Below, piece by piece: positions 19,361 through 29,016 of a DNA stretch of 64,000 nt. The notes under the pieces are model-generated. The model ran no database searches, had not been told where the DNA came from, and worked only from the letters and a program-made list of their open reading frames with translations. Each line of letters starts with the position of its first letter. Within the stretch, counting starts at the first letter, position 1. Both the position numbers and the translations under genes were made by a program. This stretch comes from Sycon ciliatum (lineage: Eukaryota; Porifera; Calcarea; Leucosolenida; Sycettidae), in assembly GCF_964019385.1 (NCBI RefSeq), contig NC_088643.1:2506755-2570754 (forward strand). Direction: 5' to 3'.

Positions 19361-20980
19361 TGAACTGCATCTCGATAGTAGCATTCTCCGGACACACCCT
19401 ACATTCTTTCACACTTGCCGCACACCTATTCACGTTAATCGCCTCCGTTCCTTACTGCGTGCACACCCCGATCAAGCTTTTGTTAAATATGTACTTCATG
19501 GCCTTACGTATGGTTTTGACATCGGCTTCAATGGCCCGCGCCAAAGCAGCATGTTCTCCCCTAACTTACCTTCTGCGAGGATGCATCCCGATTTTATTAC
19601 CAAATACCTGCAAGAATGTTGCTCCCGCTTTGAACTGCTAGGTCCTTTTTCCTCCTCGCTTTTTCCTTTTTTTCATTGCTCCGGTGTTGGCTGCGTTCCG
19701 AAAAAGAACGGCCGCTTCCGTTTAATCCACCATCTCTCTAGCCCAGAGGGTCAAAGTGTTAACGATGGAATTTCACGTGAAGATTTCAGCTTGCATTACA
19801 TCACTATTGATCACGCGATCGATGCAATTATGCAGTACGGTCGTTCTGCTTATCTTTTCAAACTTGACATTCGGAGTGCTTTCCGCATTGTACCTGTGCG
19901 GCAGGAAGACTGGCCTCTGCTAGGTATTCACTGGCAAAACCAATATTATTTCGACACTGTGCTCCTCTTTGGCTTACGCTCCAGCCCTGCCATTTTTAAC
20001 TCTATTGCCGACTGCCTTGAATGGATTGCTCGCTATGAGTTTTCTATTACTGACCTGCTCCATTATCTAGATGATTTCCTTTGCATTTCTCCATCGGAGC
20101 TGGTGGCGAACCAACGTGCTTCAATCCTGCTTTGCTGTTTTAACTATGTCCAAGTCCCCATGGCACCTGACAAAGTGGAAGGTCCAGCTCAAGTGCTGTC
20201 GTTCCTGGGCATCGAGCTGGACTGTGGCAGACTGGAGGCCCGGCTACCAGACACCAAGTTGCAAGATCTCCGCACCTTGCTCGACCAGTATGTCAACCGT
20301 GGCGACATGACCCAACGCGAACTCGACTCACTATTGGGAATCTCCTTCGCAGCTCGGGTAATTATACCTGGTCGGACATTCATGCGCCGACTCTGGGATA
20401 TTTGTCACCGCTACAGTCAGCCACACTATAAGATCAAACTCTCAGTCGAGGCCCTGGAAGACCTGACGTGGTGGCAACGCCTCCTCTCGCAATGTAACGG
20501 AAAAGCCCTTCTTTCATATGCCAAATTGGACCCCGTCTCCCGACATCCAATTGTTTACTGATGCCAGCGGTTCGATTGGCTGGGGCGCATGTTATGGCCA
20601 TCGCTGGATCCAGGGACAGTGGTTGCCGGAACAAGCCGACTACTCCATCGAGTGGAAGGAGATGTTCGCCATTGCCGCAGCTTGCTCCTCCTGGGGCCTT
20701 GAATGGCGCAAGCTCCGCATACTCGTGTACTGCGATAACGAAGCCGTAGTGGCATGCCTGTCCAATGGTTGTAGCCGCTTCCCCCCCCCCCCCCCCCCCA
20801 GTCATGGATCTGATACGACGGCTGTTCTTCATGTGCGCTAACTTTGGCTTCATTCTGTCAGCAAAGCATATTCCAGGATGCACTAACAAAGCCGCTGATG
20901 CTCTGTCTCATTTTAACATGCAGGAGTTTCGCGAAGCGGTTCCGGGAGCTCGGGCGACAGCCGACCTGTTCCAGTCATTC
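19350..20980 (+). pseudogene. Ngaro-like reverse transcriptase / RNase H
   Basis: This copies element RNA into DNA. The RT frame is open to 20561 and overlaps the gag end. It shows GCVPKKNGRFRLIHHLSSPE (~19690), YLFKLDIRSAFRIVPVR (~19850), FGLRSSPAIFNSIAD (~19968) and catalytic YLDDFL (~20065), the DIRS-type version of the RT core. Near 20525 the frame changes and RNase H follows (LFTDASGSIGWG, IEWKEMFAI, VYCDNEAVVACLS). A run of ~20 C at 20780-20799 shifts the frame again before the last RNase H segment (KHIPGCTNKAADALSH). Catalytic residues remain, but two frame changes break the protein. The true start is unclear; no good ATG lies at the beginning of the open frame. Confidence 0.8.
20780..20799 (+). 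repeat. Poly-C tract in RNase H
   Basis: A run of about 20 cytosines interrupts the RNase H reading frame. It could be a true mutation or a length error in sequencing. Confidence 0.85.
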
Positions 20981-20982
20981 TA

Positions 20983-21924
20983 ACTGCCGCGGACGAATTA
21001 GCAGCACGATATGCTGCTCACGCTCTATCCGACAACACCAGACGAACGTATTCCGCCGGCGAATCTAAGTATCTCAAGTTCTGCCAACTTCAAAGATGGT
21101 CCCCGTTTCTCGCTTCAGACCTAATGCTGAGTAGTTTTCCTGCCTCCCTAACCCAGTCGGTCAGACCAGTGACTATTAAGGTTTACCTCAGTGCTATCAA
21201 GAACCTGCACCTGGAGCTCGGTTATGTCGACCCGACCGAGGGCGCGAACTTCCTCAAGCGAGTGGTACGCGGTATTTGCCGTTGCCATGGAGTAGCCGCT
21301 GTCCGCCCCAGGCTGCCAATCACGTTTCCTATTCTCTGCAGTCTGGTTGACACCTGCCTAGCTGCTCCAACCATGTGCCCTCACGACAAGCGCTGCCTGC
21401 ATGCCGCTATGCTTTCCGATCTTCTTTGATTCTTCAGATGTGGTGAACTGCTAGAAGCACCTACCACGCGCGGCTGTTTGACAGAGTCAGGGATGCTCCA
21501 TGTGCACCTACCACGCTCGAAGACAGACCCGTCCGGGGAAGGTACGACGGTGCTGATCGGGCCAGTGGTGCCGCCATACTGCGCTGTGAGAGCCATGCTC
21601 ACCTACCTCACTGCAACTGCCTCTGCTCGTCCAGGCAGTGCTGTGTTCATCCTGGCCAACGGGCAACGCCTCAACCGCAGCACTTTTACAGCCCACGTAC
21701 GCACGCTGCTTAGCACCAGCGGCGTGGCAAACTGGCAGGACTATGCAGGCCACAGCTTCCGTATCGGGGCCGCTACCACTGCTGCCCTTGCTGGCGTCCC
21801 CGACCACCAGATCCGCTCCGCGGGGCGGTGGCGCAGTGATGCATGCCTACACTACATCCGGACACCACCGTCATCGGCCCGAACGCTGGCCAGCAAACTA
21901 TCCTCAGTAAGATCATCTCCCTGA
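20983..21924 (+). pseudogene. Tyrosine recombinase of the Ngaro-like element
   Basis: This enzyme integrates the circular DNA copy. The N-terminal part looks like a SAM-like core-binding domain (SDNTRRTYSAGESKYLKFC, then VRPVTIKVYLSAIKNLHLELG). The catalytic domain has the first Arg in RCGELL (~21440), HSFRIGAATTAALAGV (the H-x-x-R box, ~21750), and the distal W/Tyr region GRWRSDACLHYIR (~21825) with the probable nucleophile Tyr. A TGA at 21427-21429, just before the FFRCGEL motif, breaks the frame. All catalytic residues are otherwise recognisable. It lies directly upstream of repeat B1, as in Ngaro elements. Confidence 0.85.
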
Positions 21925-22016
21925 CACCGATGTTTCTCGATCCACACAATTCCCTCATAATGAACTATGCTATGCTGCACTGCAATACTGTTGTGTATGG
22001 GTATGTACTGGCGGTA

Positions 22017-22344
22017 TGGCGAGTCACTCATAACTGGTCTGCCTTTCTATTGCGGCATTATGGCCTTATGGTCCTGCCTTTCCATTGCGGCAATCACAGC
22101 CTCCGGGCTTCTGCCTTCCTGCGGCAATCACAGCCTCCGGGCTTCTGCCTTTCTGCGGCACTCGCAGCCTCACGTGCTCGTGCCTACCTTGCGGCAAAGA
22201 CCAACCAGTTCCTCATCACCAGTACTTACCCAACACAACCTAGCCTTATTCGTGTGGTGTATGCCTGTCTGCATGCCGTCTGTGTGCGCAGAATGCTAAT
22301 GATGTATGCCTGCCTGCATGCCGTCTGCGTGCGCGGAATGCTAA
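22017..22344 (+). repeat. Split direct repeat B1
   Basis: 328 bp with one difference from B2 seen (g/a in the gcgcrgaatgc near its end). It contains short internal duplications (cctccgggcttctgcctt; tgcatgccgtctg). Confidence 0.9.
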
Positions 22345-22648
22345 TGATGTATTCATGTAATGAATTCAGTTTAGCGTAGGCGCACATCTCGCAACTACGT
22401 ATCTGCTGCGCAACAGCGCCCTCTACGGTTCTGGCCGCGGCACTTGTTTAGCGCGCCTTGCCGCGACCGGCAAGACCGCCTGCTGTGCATCACATTAATT
22501 TATGCGTACGCCATCACAATAATTAATTCAGTTTTGATCGGGTCCGAGTACGCAACGTGGCACAGCTCCTTGCCATTCTCAGTTTTGAGTCTTCTCTGCT
22601 TTGGCTCATGCCCGACTTGCATCCTGCTGCCTTTGTCTTTTGCTGACC
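22345..22648 (+). repeat. Split direct repeat A2
   Basis: 304 bp, directly abutting B1; matches A1. The B1-A2 junction represents the circle junction used in replication of this type of element. Confidence 0.9.
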
Positions 22649-22714
22649 CACCATCCCACCACTAACCATCAATACTACATTGCATCATTCCTACTTCAAG
22701 TACAATAAACCTGG

Positions 22715-23042
22715 TGGCGAGTCACTCATAACTGGTCTGCCTTTCTATTGCGGCATTATGGCCTTATGGTCCTGCCTTTCCATTGCGGCAATCACAGCCT
22801 CCGGGCTTCTGCCTTCCTGCGGCAATCACAGCCTCCGGGCTTCTGCCTTTCTGCGGCACTCGCAGCCTCACGTGCTCGTGCCTACCTTGCGGCAAAGACC
22901 AACCAGTTCCTCATCACCAGTACTTACCCAACACAACCTAGCCTTATTCGTGTGGTGTATGCCTGTCTGCATGCCGTCTGTGTGCGCGGAATGCTAATGA
23001 TGTATGCCTGCCTGCATGCCGTCTGCGTGCGCGGAATGCTAA
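22715..23042 (+). repeat. Split direct repeat B2 (right end)
   Basis: 328 bp matching B1; ends gcggaatgctaa, where the element stops. A 66-bp unique segment separates A2 from B2. Confidence 0.9.
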
Positions 23043-23099
23043 CTGGCAACTAAATTAACTGACTGGCAACAAAAGAATCGTGAGCAGCAGCGTTTATGC

Positions 23100-23240
23100 A
23101 CAGGCAAACTCTGTACACTAATGTACGGGGATACGCTAACGTACAGGGATATAGTAACGTACGGGAATATGCTTAGATACGGGGATACAGTAACGTACGG
23201 GATATGCTATACGCTAAACACTATACGCTATACTCTGTGA
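23100..23240. repeat. ~20-bp imperfect tandem repeat
   Basis: Five to six units of cgtacggggatayrctaa type (e.g. gtacggggatacgctaa, gtacagggatatagtaa), ending in a short ctatacgcta repeat. Confidence 0.8.
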
Positions 23241-24059
23241 AGTCACCAGCGTGCCAACGCTACAGTATGTCATAATCATAAGCCACACACATTGGCATAG
23301 AATATCAAGAAGAACAGCAGAAGACCCCCATGAAACCAGGGTGGGTGGGCGGGCAACTTCAACTACCACGAGGAAAAACAAAGACCACGATGGCAGATTC
23401 AACGCAGTTGCACAGAACAAGAGAAAACGCACGAAAATATTTTGTGAGTGAAAAATATGTTGCTCAGCCGTGAAAAAACAAAACTTTTCACTCACAAAGC
23501 AACTGTTCAGCACATGGGGCAGTGGTCTACCAGAGCAATCTCACTCACGATGTAAAGGATGGTGATGCCGATAGGAGAGCAGCACACATAGACTTGGACA
23601 AGGAAAACAAGCAGTGTGGCAAAGACAGGGATGGGTCATGCCTTTTCTCAAGCTCCAAAGTCTCTTGGCAGGGCAATCCGCGTCTTCGCAAAAGCAAGGA
23701 TGAATGTCGTCATCGACAAAGTGTTCCGAGCACAACACTGTGAACGATGTCGCAGCAAACTGTGGCCCTCTTCTCGCCAGATAGCCAGGATTTAAGAGCG
23801 TGGAATGCCAGCATCACCAGAGAATGCATGGAAAGACAAGTGGGTTTCTTAGACTACGGATGACGGTTGCTGCAAACAAGAACCCAACAGTGGTCCTTGG
23901 AAAGCATTTCGGAACCTTTTCTTTCAGAAATAAAAAAAACTTCAAATGAAAAAGGCTGGGAAGTACATACATGAACATCGCATCGGGACTGTGATTACAC
24001 AGGAAACTTGCTCACGTTCTGCAGCAAATCATGCACGCTGGTTGCATGCTAAGTGTGCA
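23241..24059. other. Unassigned region with a possible THAP-like fragment
   Basis: No intact gene. 23484-23553 repeats 17522-17592. On the minus strand at 23735-23650 a frame reads LCSEHFVDDDIH, which resembles the end of a THAP zinc-finger (C-x2-H followed by Phe) as found in P-element and other transposases. The rest of the domain is not visible, so this is only a hint. Confidence 0.35.
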
Positions 24060-24064
24060 GCGCG

Positions 24065-24223
24065 TGTAATAGTTTTACCTTGACACTTCTTGCTTGTCTT
24101 ATGGTAACACCTTGTGTTCCTACTATTCTCACTCCTGCGGTTCTCACCTTTCTTTTGCTTTATAACCTCTGGTTTGAACATCATTCGACGAATTCTCCAA
24201 TCAATCAAGTCTATACTGTTACA
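24065..24223 (+). repeat. Chromovirus 5' LTR (159 bp)
   Basis: It begins tgtaatagttttacc and ends actgttaca. By eye it is identical to 29017-29175. A tataacctctgg segment near its 3' half could be part of the core promoter. Confidence 0.95.
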
Positions 24224-24224
24224 C

Positions 24225-24241
24225 TGGTAGCTTGAGGATGG
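24225..24241 (+). other. Chromovirus primer binding site
   Basis: TGGTAGCTTGAGGATGG starts one base after the LTR. The TGG fits the tRNA CCA end. The gag ATG (24238) overlaps its end. The tRNA is not identified. Confidence 0.65.
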
Positions 24242-25128
24242 TTGAGATCATCGTTTGCCCTTTGACGTGCCTTGTGCTCCTGGCCGCTACTGCTCTGCTA
24301 TACGCCGCTTTCCGTGAGATCCGCCGCGCTCGGGACAACGTGGCTGCTACAGTTGGACGACATCAATTACCTGCTACATCAAGCTCAAGTCCTCCGGATC
24401 TAGCCCCGTGTCGATCGCGTTCTCTCTCCCAGACAAGCCCGAGCGTCAAACGCGTTACCAGAGAACCGAATGTTTTCCATGGCAACCCTTCCGAGTTCAA
24501 AGAATGGGTATTTACGGTCGAGTTAGCCTTGAAGTGCTCACCTCAAGGTGACCCGGAGAGCCAAGTTAACTTTGCGGCTAGCTACCTCGCTGGGAATGCG
24601 CGTCTTTGGCTAATTTCTTCCCTGGAAGCAGGTGAGCAATTTTCGGATTGGCATTCTTTGAAAAGCGCCCTAGCGCGAGTGTATGGCCCGCACTATGATG
24701 GGGAAAGAGTGCGGTTGGATATGTTCTCTATCCAACAGCGTGGGTCAATTGAATCGTACGTAACGGAGTTTTCTCGGCTAAGTTTACAGGTGCCGGAACT
24801 TGACGAACTCTCCAGAGCCTTGCTATTTGTCAACGGCCTGCACGGTAACATGCGGACCTTGGTAGTGAAGGAACACCCCACTACACTGTCAGCCGCCGTT
24901 CAGTCAGCGCTAGCAGTCGCCTCAGACAGCCGATTTCAGCGCAGACCACCACTGGCGACCGCGCCGGGATTCGCACCACCATCAGGTAGCAAAAAGCTAA
25001 CAAAACTAAGCCCCGAGGAACGTGAGACATTACGAGCCCAGGGGGGCTGCTTCGCATGTCGTCGACCAGGCCATATGGCCCAGAATTGCCCGCAGCATCG
25101 AGATCACCCAAACGGTGGACGTCAGTAA
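24238..25128 (+). CDS. Chromovirus Gag with N-terminal hydrophobic segment
   Basis: Capsid/nucleocapsid protein of about 296 residues. The ATG at 24238 is the first in frame, inside the leader just after the LTR. Residues ~4-25 (IIVCPLTCLVLLAATALLYAAF) form a hydrophobic stretch followed by REIRRAR, which looks like a membrane anchor and is unusual for Gag. Residues ~75-230 form the retrotransposon Gag domain (FHGNPSEFKEWVFTVEL, LAGNARLWLISSLEAG, then a helical region). One CCHC knuckle (CFACRRPGHMAQNC) lies near 275-288. The end overlaps pol, which lies in the -1 frame; a GGGGGGC heptamer at 25041-25047 is in the right register for -1 slippage. Confidence 0.9.
   Translation: MVEIIVCPLTCLVLLAATALLYAAFREIRRARDNVAATVGRHQLPATSSSSPPDLAPCRSRSLSQTSPSVKRVTREPNVFHGNPSEFKEWVFTVELALKCSPQGDPESQVNFAASYLAGNARLWLISSLEAGEQFSDWHSLKSALARVYGPHYDGERVRLDMFSIQQRGSIESYVTEFSRLSLQVPELDELSRALLFVNGLHGNMRTLVVKEHPTTLSAAVQSALAVASDSRFQRRPPLATAPGFAPPSGSKKLTKLSPEERETLRAQGGCFACRRPGHMAQNCPQHRDHPNGGRQ
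25041..25047 (+). promoter_or_regulatory. Candidate -1 frameshift heptamer (gag to pol)
   Basis: GGGGGGC in Gag register reads (CA)G GGG GGC, the X XXY YYZ arrangement. Pol lies exactly in the -1 frame and is open from here. Slippage at this place would cut the knuckle out of the fusion product, which is odd. A shift elsewhere before 25128 is possible. Confidence 0.4.
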
Positions 25129-28100
25129 GGCCGATGCGATTACTGACGCAGCAAGAAAAGGCATCACCTGCGTGTAGTGTGTGCTCCGTCTCTACCCGTA
25201 ACCGATTCAGTAGCCTCGCTGTGGAGGATGTTGACGATGATGCTGAATGCTCCGAAGCCAATTTCAAGCGAGATGTTACACCAACTATTGAGGCCCAGGT
25301 TACCAGCGTCAATGTGGAAACGGAACATGAGCTCCTGCGTGTAGAAGGCAAAATCAACGGTCGTCGCGCGCTTATGTTAATAGATTCGGGCTCGACCCAT
25401 GATTTCATTGCCGAACAGTTTGCCAGGAGAGTTAACCTGCCAACCGAAATTGGCTCGGAAAACCTGAATGTCACGCTGGCTGATGGAGCATCAAGCTCGT
25501 TTCCCATGGAGACGACCCATGAATTGAAGGTTATCGTAGGCGACTTCAGCGATAACCAAACCTTCACGGTGTTCCCCCTTCATCGCTATGACGCTATATT
25601 GGGGAAACCTTGGTTAACGCGTAACAATCCAGACATAAACTTCCGGACGAATGAAGTCAGGTTGAACTCGAATGGTTTGCCTTGTGCGTCGCCCAGTCAA
25701 AGCGAACCGACCGCTCCTGTGGAGGCGATGTTCATATCTGGTCGTCAGGCTAGGCATGCCCTTAGGAGTGGAGACGAAGGTGTTCTGGCGTGGGTCAGCG
25801 TAGAAGACGGCATTGGCAAGGAACCTCCCGACAAATCCACTCAGAACGAGCACCCAGATCTCAAGGCCATGTTCCGTGACTATGACGATCTTTTCCCGGA
25901 TGATCTGCCAGCTAGACTCCCACCAGAGAGGTCTGTAGACCACAAAATCCGCCTGGAGGAAGGCTCATCACCCCCATCGCGACCTGCCTATCGCCTGCCC
26001 AGGCCAGAAATGGAGGAATTGAAGAAACAGCTCACAGAACTCTTGAAAAAGGGTTTCGTAGAACCAAGTAAGTCCCCCTTTGGTGCACCGGTGTTTTTTG
26101 TCAAGAAAGCTGATGGTTCGTTACGCATGGTCTGCGATTGGAGGGAGCTAAACAAGATAACTGTTAAGAACAAGGCGTGCTTGCCCAATGTGGATGATTT
26201 ATTCGATACCGTACAGGGCGCTAGGTACTTCACGAAACTAGACCTCCGATCAGGGTATAATCAGATTCGCATTCAAGCTGAGGACGTGCCCAAAACCGCG
26301 ATTAACACTCCCTTTGGGCATTACCAATTTAGGGTCATGGGATTTGGTCTCACCAATGCACCGGCAACATTTCAATCCATGATGAATACGATTCTTCAAC
26401 CATATCTGAGGGAGTTCGTAGTCGTGTTCCTAGATGACATACTCATCTTCAGCAAAACGTGGTCGGAGCATATGCAGCATGTCCGGTCGGTATTGAGCGT
26501 GCTCCGGGACAACCAGTTATTTTGCAAACGGTCAAAATGTGAATTTGGCGTGGAGAGTGTGCGGTTCCTGGGACATTGCATCGATGGACTGCACATCGCC
26601 CCTGACCCAGACAAGATTGCCGCAGTAAAGGTCTGGCCCGCTCCGACTTCCGTCACAGAGGTGAGGCAATTTCTTGGATTTACGAATTATTTTAGGCGAT
26701 TCATAGATCAATACTCATCGCTCTCTAAGAACTTAGAGGAGATAACGGGAAAACATGCACGATTCGAGTGGAACAGCTCTCGGCAACATGCCTTTGAATC
26801 GCTAAAGCATGCCTTGTTGAATGCGCCCCTATTGCGGCTGGCTGATGTGAACCGACCATTCAGAGTGGTAACAGATGCAAGCGATTTCGCCTTGGGATGT
26901 GTTCTTCTCCAAGAACTAGAGGAAGATGCCTGGCATCCAGTGGCTTATGCTAGCCGAAAATTGTCTGCTGCGGAACAGAATTATACAGCTACAGAAAGAG
27001 AAACATTGGCCGTAGTGTTTGCGCTAAAGACCTGGCGCATCTACCTCTTTCAACACTTTGAGGTCATTACAGACAACATGGCGGTAGTTTATCTGAAAAC
27101 AAAACCAAGCATTACAAAGAGAGAGGCGCGATGGGTTGAATTCCTAGCTGACTATAACTACACAGTCCGTCACAGACCCGGCAGAGAGAACCCTGCAGAT
27201 CCCCTTTCGCGTCGCCCAGATCTCCATGAGAGTAACCTCGTGGAGAATGCAGTACCACGTTTGAATGCTATTGAGTATGCTTTAGCAATGAATGATGACG
27301 TGTCCAATACAATATCAGATGCCTACCAGAGAGACAAAGAGCTAACTCCCATCATAGAAAGATTGAAGCATTCTCTCCGAGATAATTTGCATGATCGCTA
27401 TTATTGGGACGAATCCACTGATCGCTTGTACCTCAAGGCATCCCCCAATAACCGGTTGTGCATACCACAGTGCGGTGTCCGGTTAAAGCTCATTCAAGAA
27501 CACCATGAGTGTGCAACGGCTGGCCACCCGGGTCGTGATCGAACATACTTCCGCCTAGCACGTTTTTTCTACTGGCCCCGAATGGGTCTCGATATCAAGA
27601 GATTTGTCAAAACCTGTGATCTCTGCCAGCGAACGAAGGGAGGTCAGCCACGAACAGGGCTTCTCCAGTCACTTCCAATACCTAATAGTCCTTGGCAGGA
27701 TATCTCAATGGATTTTATTGTTGGATTGCCCCTTACTTCTCGTGGCTTCGACGCAATTTACACCTTTGTGGACCGACTTACGAAATGCGTACATCTTGTT
27801 CCAACAAACTCGAAGATTGATGCTAAGGGCAGCGCTCAACTGTACATTCAAAACGTGTTTCGTCTGCACGGGCTGAGCTCAACCATTGTTTCCGATCGCG
27901 ATCCACGATTCACTGCAGCTTTTTTCAAAGAAGTATTCTCTCAGCTAGGAACTAAATTGGCATTCAGCACTGCTAACCACCCTCAAACGGATGGTTTGAC
28001 AGAGAGAGTTAACCGGCAAGTGGGAGATGTTCTAAGAGCATTTGTGAACTTGAGACAGGACAATTGGGATTCGCTTCTACCACTCTGCGAGTTTGCAATA

Positions 28101-28781
28101 AATAGTTCACAACAGTCATCTGTAGCTAATACACCGTTCTATCTGAACTATGGGTTTGACCCTAAGTCCCCGCCCGAATTCATTCTTACGGGAGGGGAAA
28201 GGAGTGATTCGGTCGATTGGCTTCATGAGCAGGAAGCCGCACTAAGGATAGCTCGAGATGCTATGCTCGACGCCCAGGCAAGGCAAGCTCTATACGCAGA
28301 CCAGACGAGAACGCCCAGTGATTTGAAGGTTGGTGATAGCGTTCTTGTCTACAGAGACTTTCTACTGACCCCGGAAGCTCGTGGCCAGCCCTCTCGGAAG
28401 TTGCAACCCAAGTGGTTTGGTCCGTATCGTATCCAGGCTAAGATTGGAGCGAATGCTTTTCGCTTGGAACTACCCCGTGAACTTCGCTGCCATCCCGTGT
28501 TTAATGTCACTGCTCTTAAACGCTACGAAGAGAACACGATTCCTGGAAGACACCAACCCCCGCCTCCGCCCTTCACAGATCTAGATGGACACACACGCTA
28601 TGTTGTCGAAGCCGTTTTGAATCACCGACACCGCAGTGGTGAGCAACACTTCCTGGTGCATTGGAAGGGTTACCCCAGCAGCGAAGCTACGTGGGAGCCC
28701 GCTGGCAACCTATGTGATGAGTCTGGTCGGAATATTAAACCGCTGCAGAACTATCTAGCCTCACAACGACAGCAGCCTTGA
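25056..28781 (+). CDS. Chromovirus Pol (protease, RT, RNase H, integrase, chromodomain)
   Basis: Pol of 1241 residues from the first ATG, though it is probably made as a Gag-Pol fusion by -1 frameshifting. Domains: aspartic protease (LMLIDSGSTHDF, DSGS 110-113), RT (YFTKLDLRSGYNQI ~391-404, catalytic VFLDD 457-461), and RNase H (VVTDASDFALGCVLLQ ~610). The integrase has an HHCC finger (HHECATAGHPG... CDLCQRTKG) and catalytic residues in DFIVGLP, VSDRDPRF and GLTERVNRQ. Residues 1182-1231 are a chromodomain (YVVEAVLNHR, then FLVHWKGYPSSEATWEP), which binds modified histone tails in related elements. Length and order are normal for a chromovirus. All catalytic motifs are intact. Confidence 0.95.
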   Translation: MSSTRPYGPELPAASRSPKRWTSVRPMRLLTQQEKASPACSVCSVSTRNRFSSLAVEDVDDDAECSEANFKRDVTPTIEAQVTSVNVETEHELLRVEGKINGRRALMLIDSGSTHDFIAEQFARRVNLPTEIGSENLNVTLADGASSSFPMETTHELKVIVGDFSDNQTFTVFPLHRYDAILGKPWLTRNNPDINFRTNEVRLNSNGLPCASPSQSEPTAPVEAMFISGRQARHALRSGDEGVLAWVSVEDGIGKEPPDKSTQNEHPDLKAMFRDYDDLFPDDLPARLPPERSVDHKIRLEEGSSPPSRPAYRLPRPEMEELKKQLTELLKKGFVEPSKSPFGAPVFFVKKADGSLRMVCDWRELNKITVKNKACLPNVDDLFDTVQGARYFTKLDLRSGYNQIRIQAEDVPKTAINTPFGHYQFRVMGFGLTNAPATFQSMMNTILQPYLREFVVVFLDDILIFSKTWSEHMQHVRSVLSVLRDNQLFCKRSKCEFGVESVRFLGHCIDGLHIAPDPDKIAAVKVWPAPTSVTEVRQFLGFTNYFRRFIDQYSSLSKNLEEITGKHARFEWNSSRQHAFESLKHALLNAPLLRLADVNRPFRVVTDASDFALGCVLLQELEEDAWHPVAYASRKLSAAEQNYTATERETLAVVFALKTWRIYLFQHFEVITDNMAVVYLKTKPSITKREARWVEFLADYNYTVRHRPGRENPADPLSRRPDLHESNLVENAVPRLNAIEYALAMNDDVSNTISDAYQRDKELTPIIERLKHSLRDNLHDRYYWDESTDRLYLKASPNNRLCIPQCGVRLKLIQEHHECATAGHPGRDRTYFRLARFFYWPRMGLDIKRFVKTCDLCQRTKGGQPRTGLLQSLPIPNSPWQDISMDFIVGLPLTSRGFDAIYTFVDRLTKCVHLVPTNSKIDAKGSAQLYIQNVFRLHGLSSTIVSDRDPRFTAAFFKEVFSQLGTKLAFSTANHPQTDGLTERVNRQVGDVLRAFVNLRQDNWDSLLPLCEFAINSSQQSSVANTPFYLNYGFDPKSPPEFILTGGERSDSVDWLHEQEAALRIARDAMLDAQARQALYADQTRTPSDLKVGDSVLVYRDFLLTPEARGQPSRKLQPKWFGPYRIQAKIGANAFRLELPRELRCHPVFNVTALKRYEENTIPGRHQPPPPPFTDLDGHTRYVVEAVLNHRHRSGEQHFLVHWKGYPSSEATWEPAGNLCDESGRNIKPLQNYLASQRQQP

Positions 28782-29016
28782 TCTAACTGGGCTGAGCCAT
28801 ATGCATCTCTTACTGAGATAGTTAATAATTATGTTATAGACTGATATAGTTTTGCGTCATCTCCTTGTGAGAGTGATGAAGTTGAGTTGGATTACACTTC
28901 AATGTGGTTATGCATGTGCATGAGTGATTATTTAATATTCCCCTTTCCACAATTGCATCTCCTAACTGGATTGTGTTATCTAATAGAACCTTGGGCTTCC
29001 TATGGGGCCGGGAGAG
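28782..29016 (+). other. Chromovirus 3' untranslated segment and polypurine tract
   Basis: Non-coding to the purine-rich ggggccgggagag at 29004-29016, which primes plus-strand synthesis. No envelope gene. Confidence 0.75.

Larger units (their letters stand above)
18039..23042 (+). mobile_element. Tyrosine-recombinase retrotransposon with split direct repeats (Ngaro/PAT-like, DIRS order)
   Basis: About 5.0 kb. Terminal repeats have the order A1 (18039-18342), coding region, B1 (22017-22344), A2 (22345-22648), short spacer, B2 (22715-23042). A copies are both 304 bp and B copies both 328 bp, with a handful of differences seen. Coding order is gag, RT-RNase H, tyrosine recombinase. This layout defines the Ngaro/PAT branch of DIRS-like elements, which integrate via a circular intermediate by tyrosine recombination and make no target duplication; indeed none is visible. 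Several stops and frame changes (19067, ~20525, poly-C at 20780, 21427) suggest the copy is inactive, although homopolymer errors could explain one. Confidence 0.9.
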
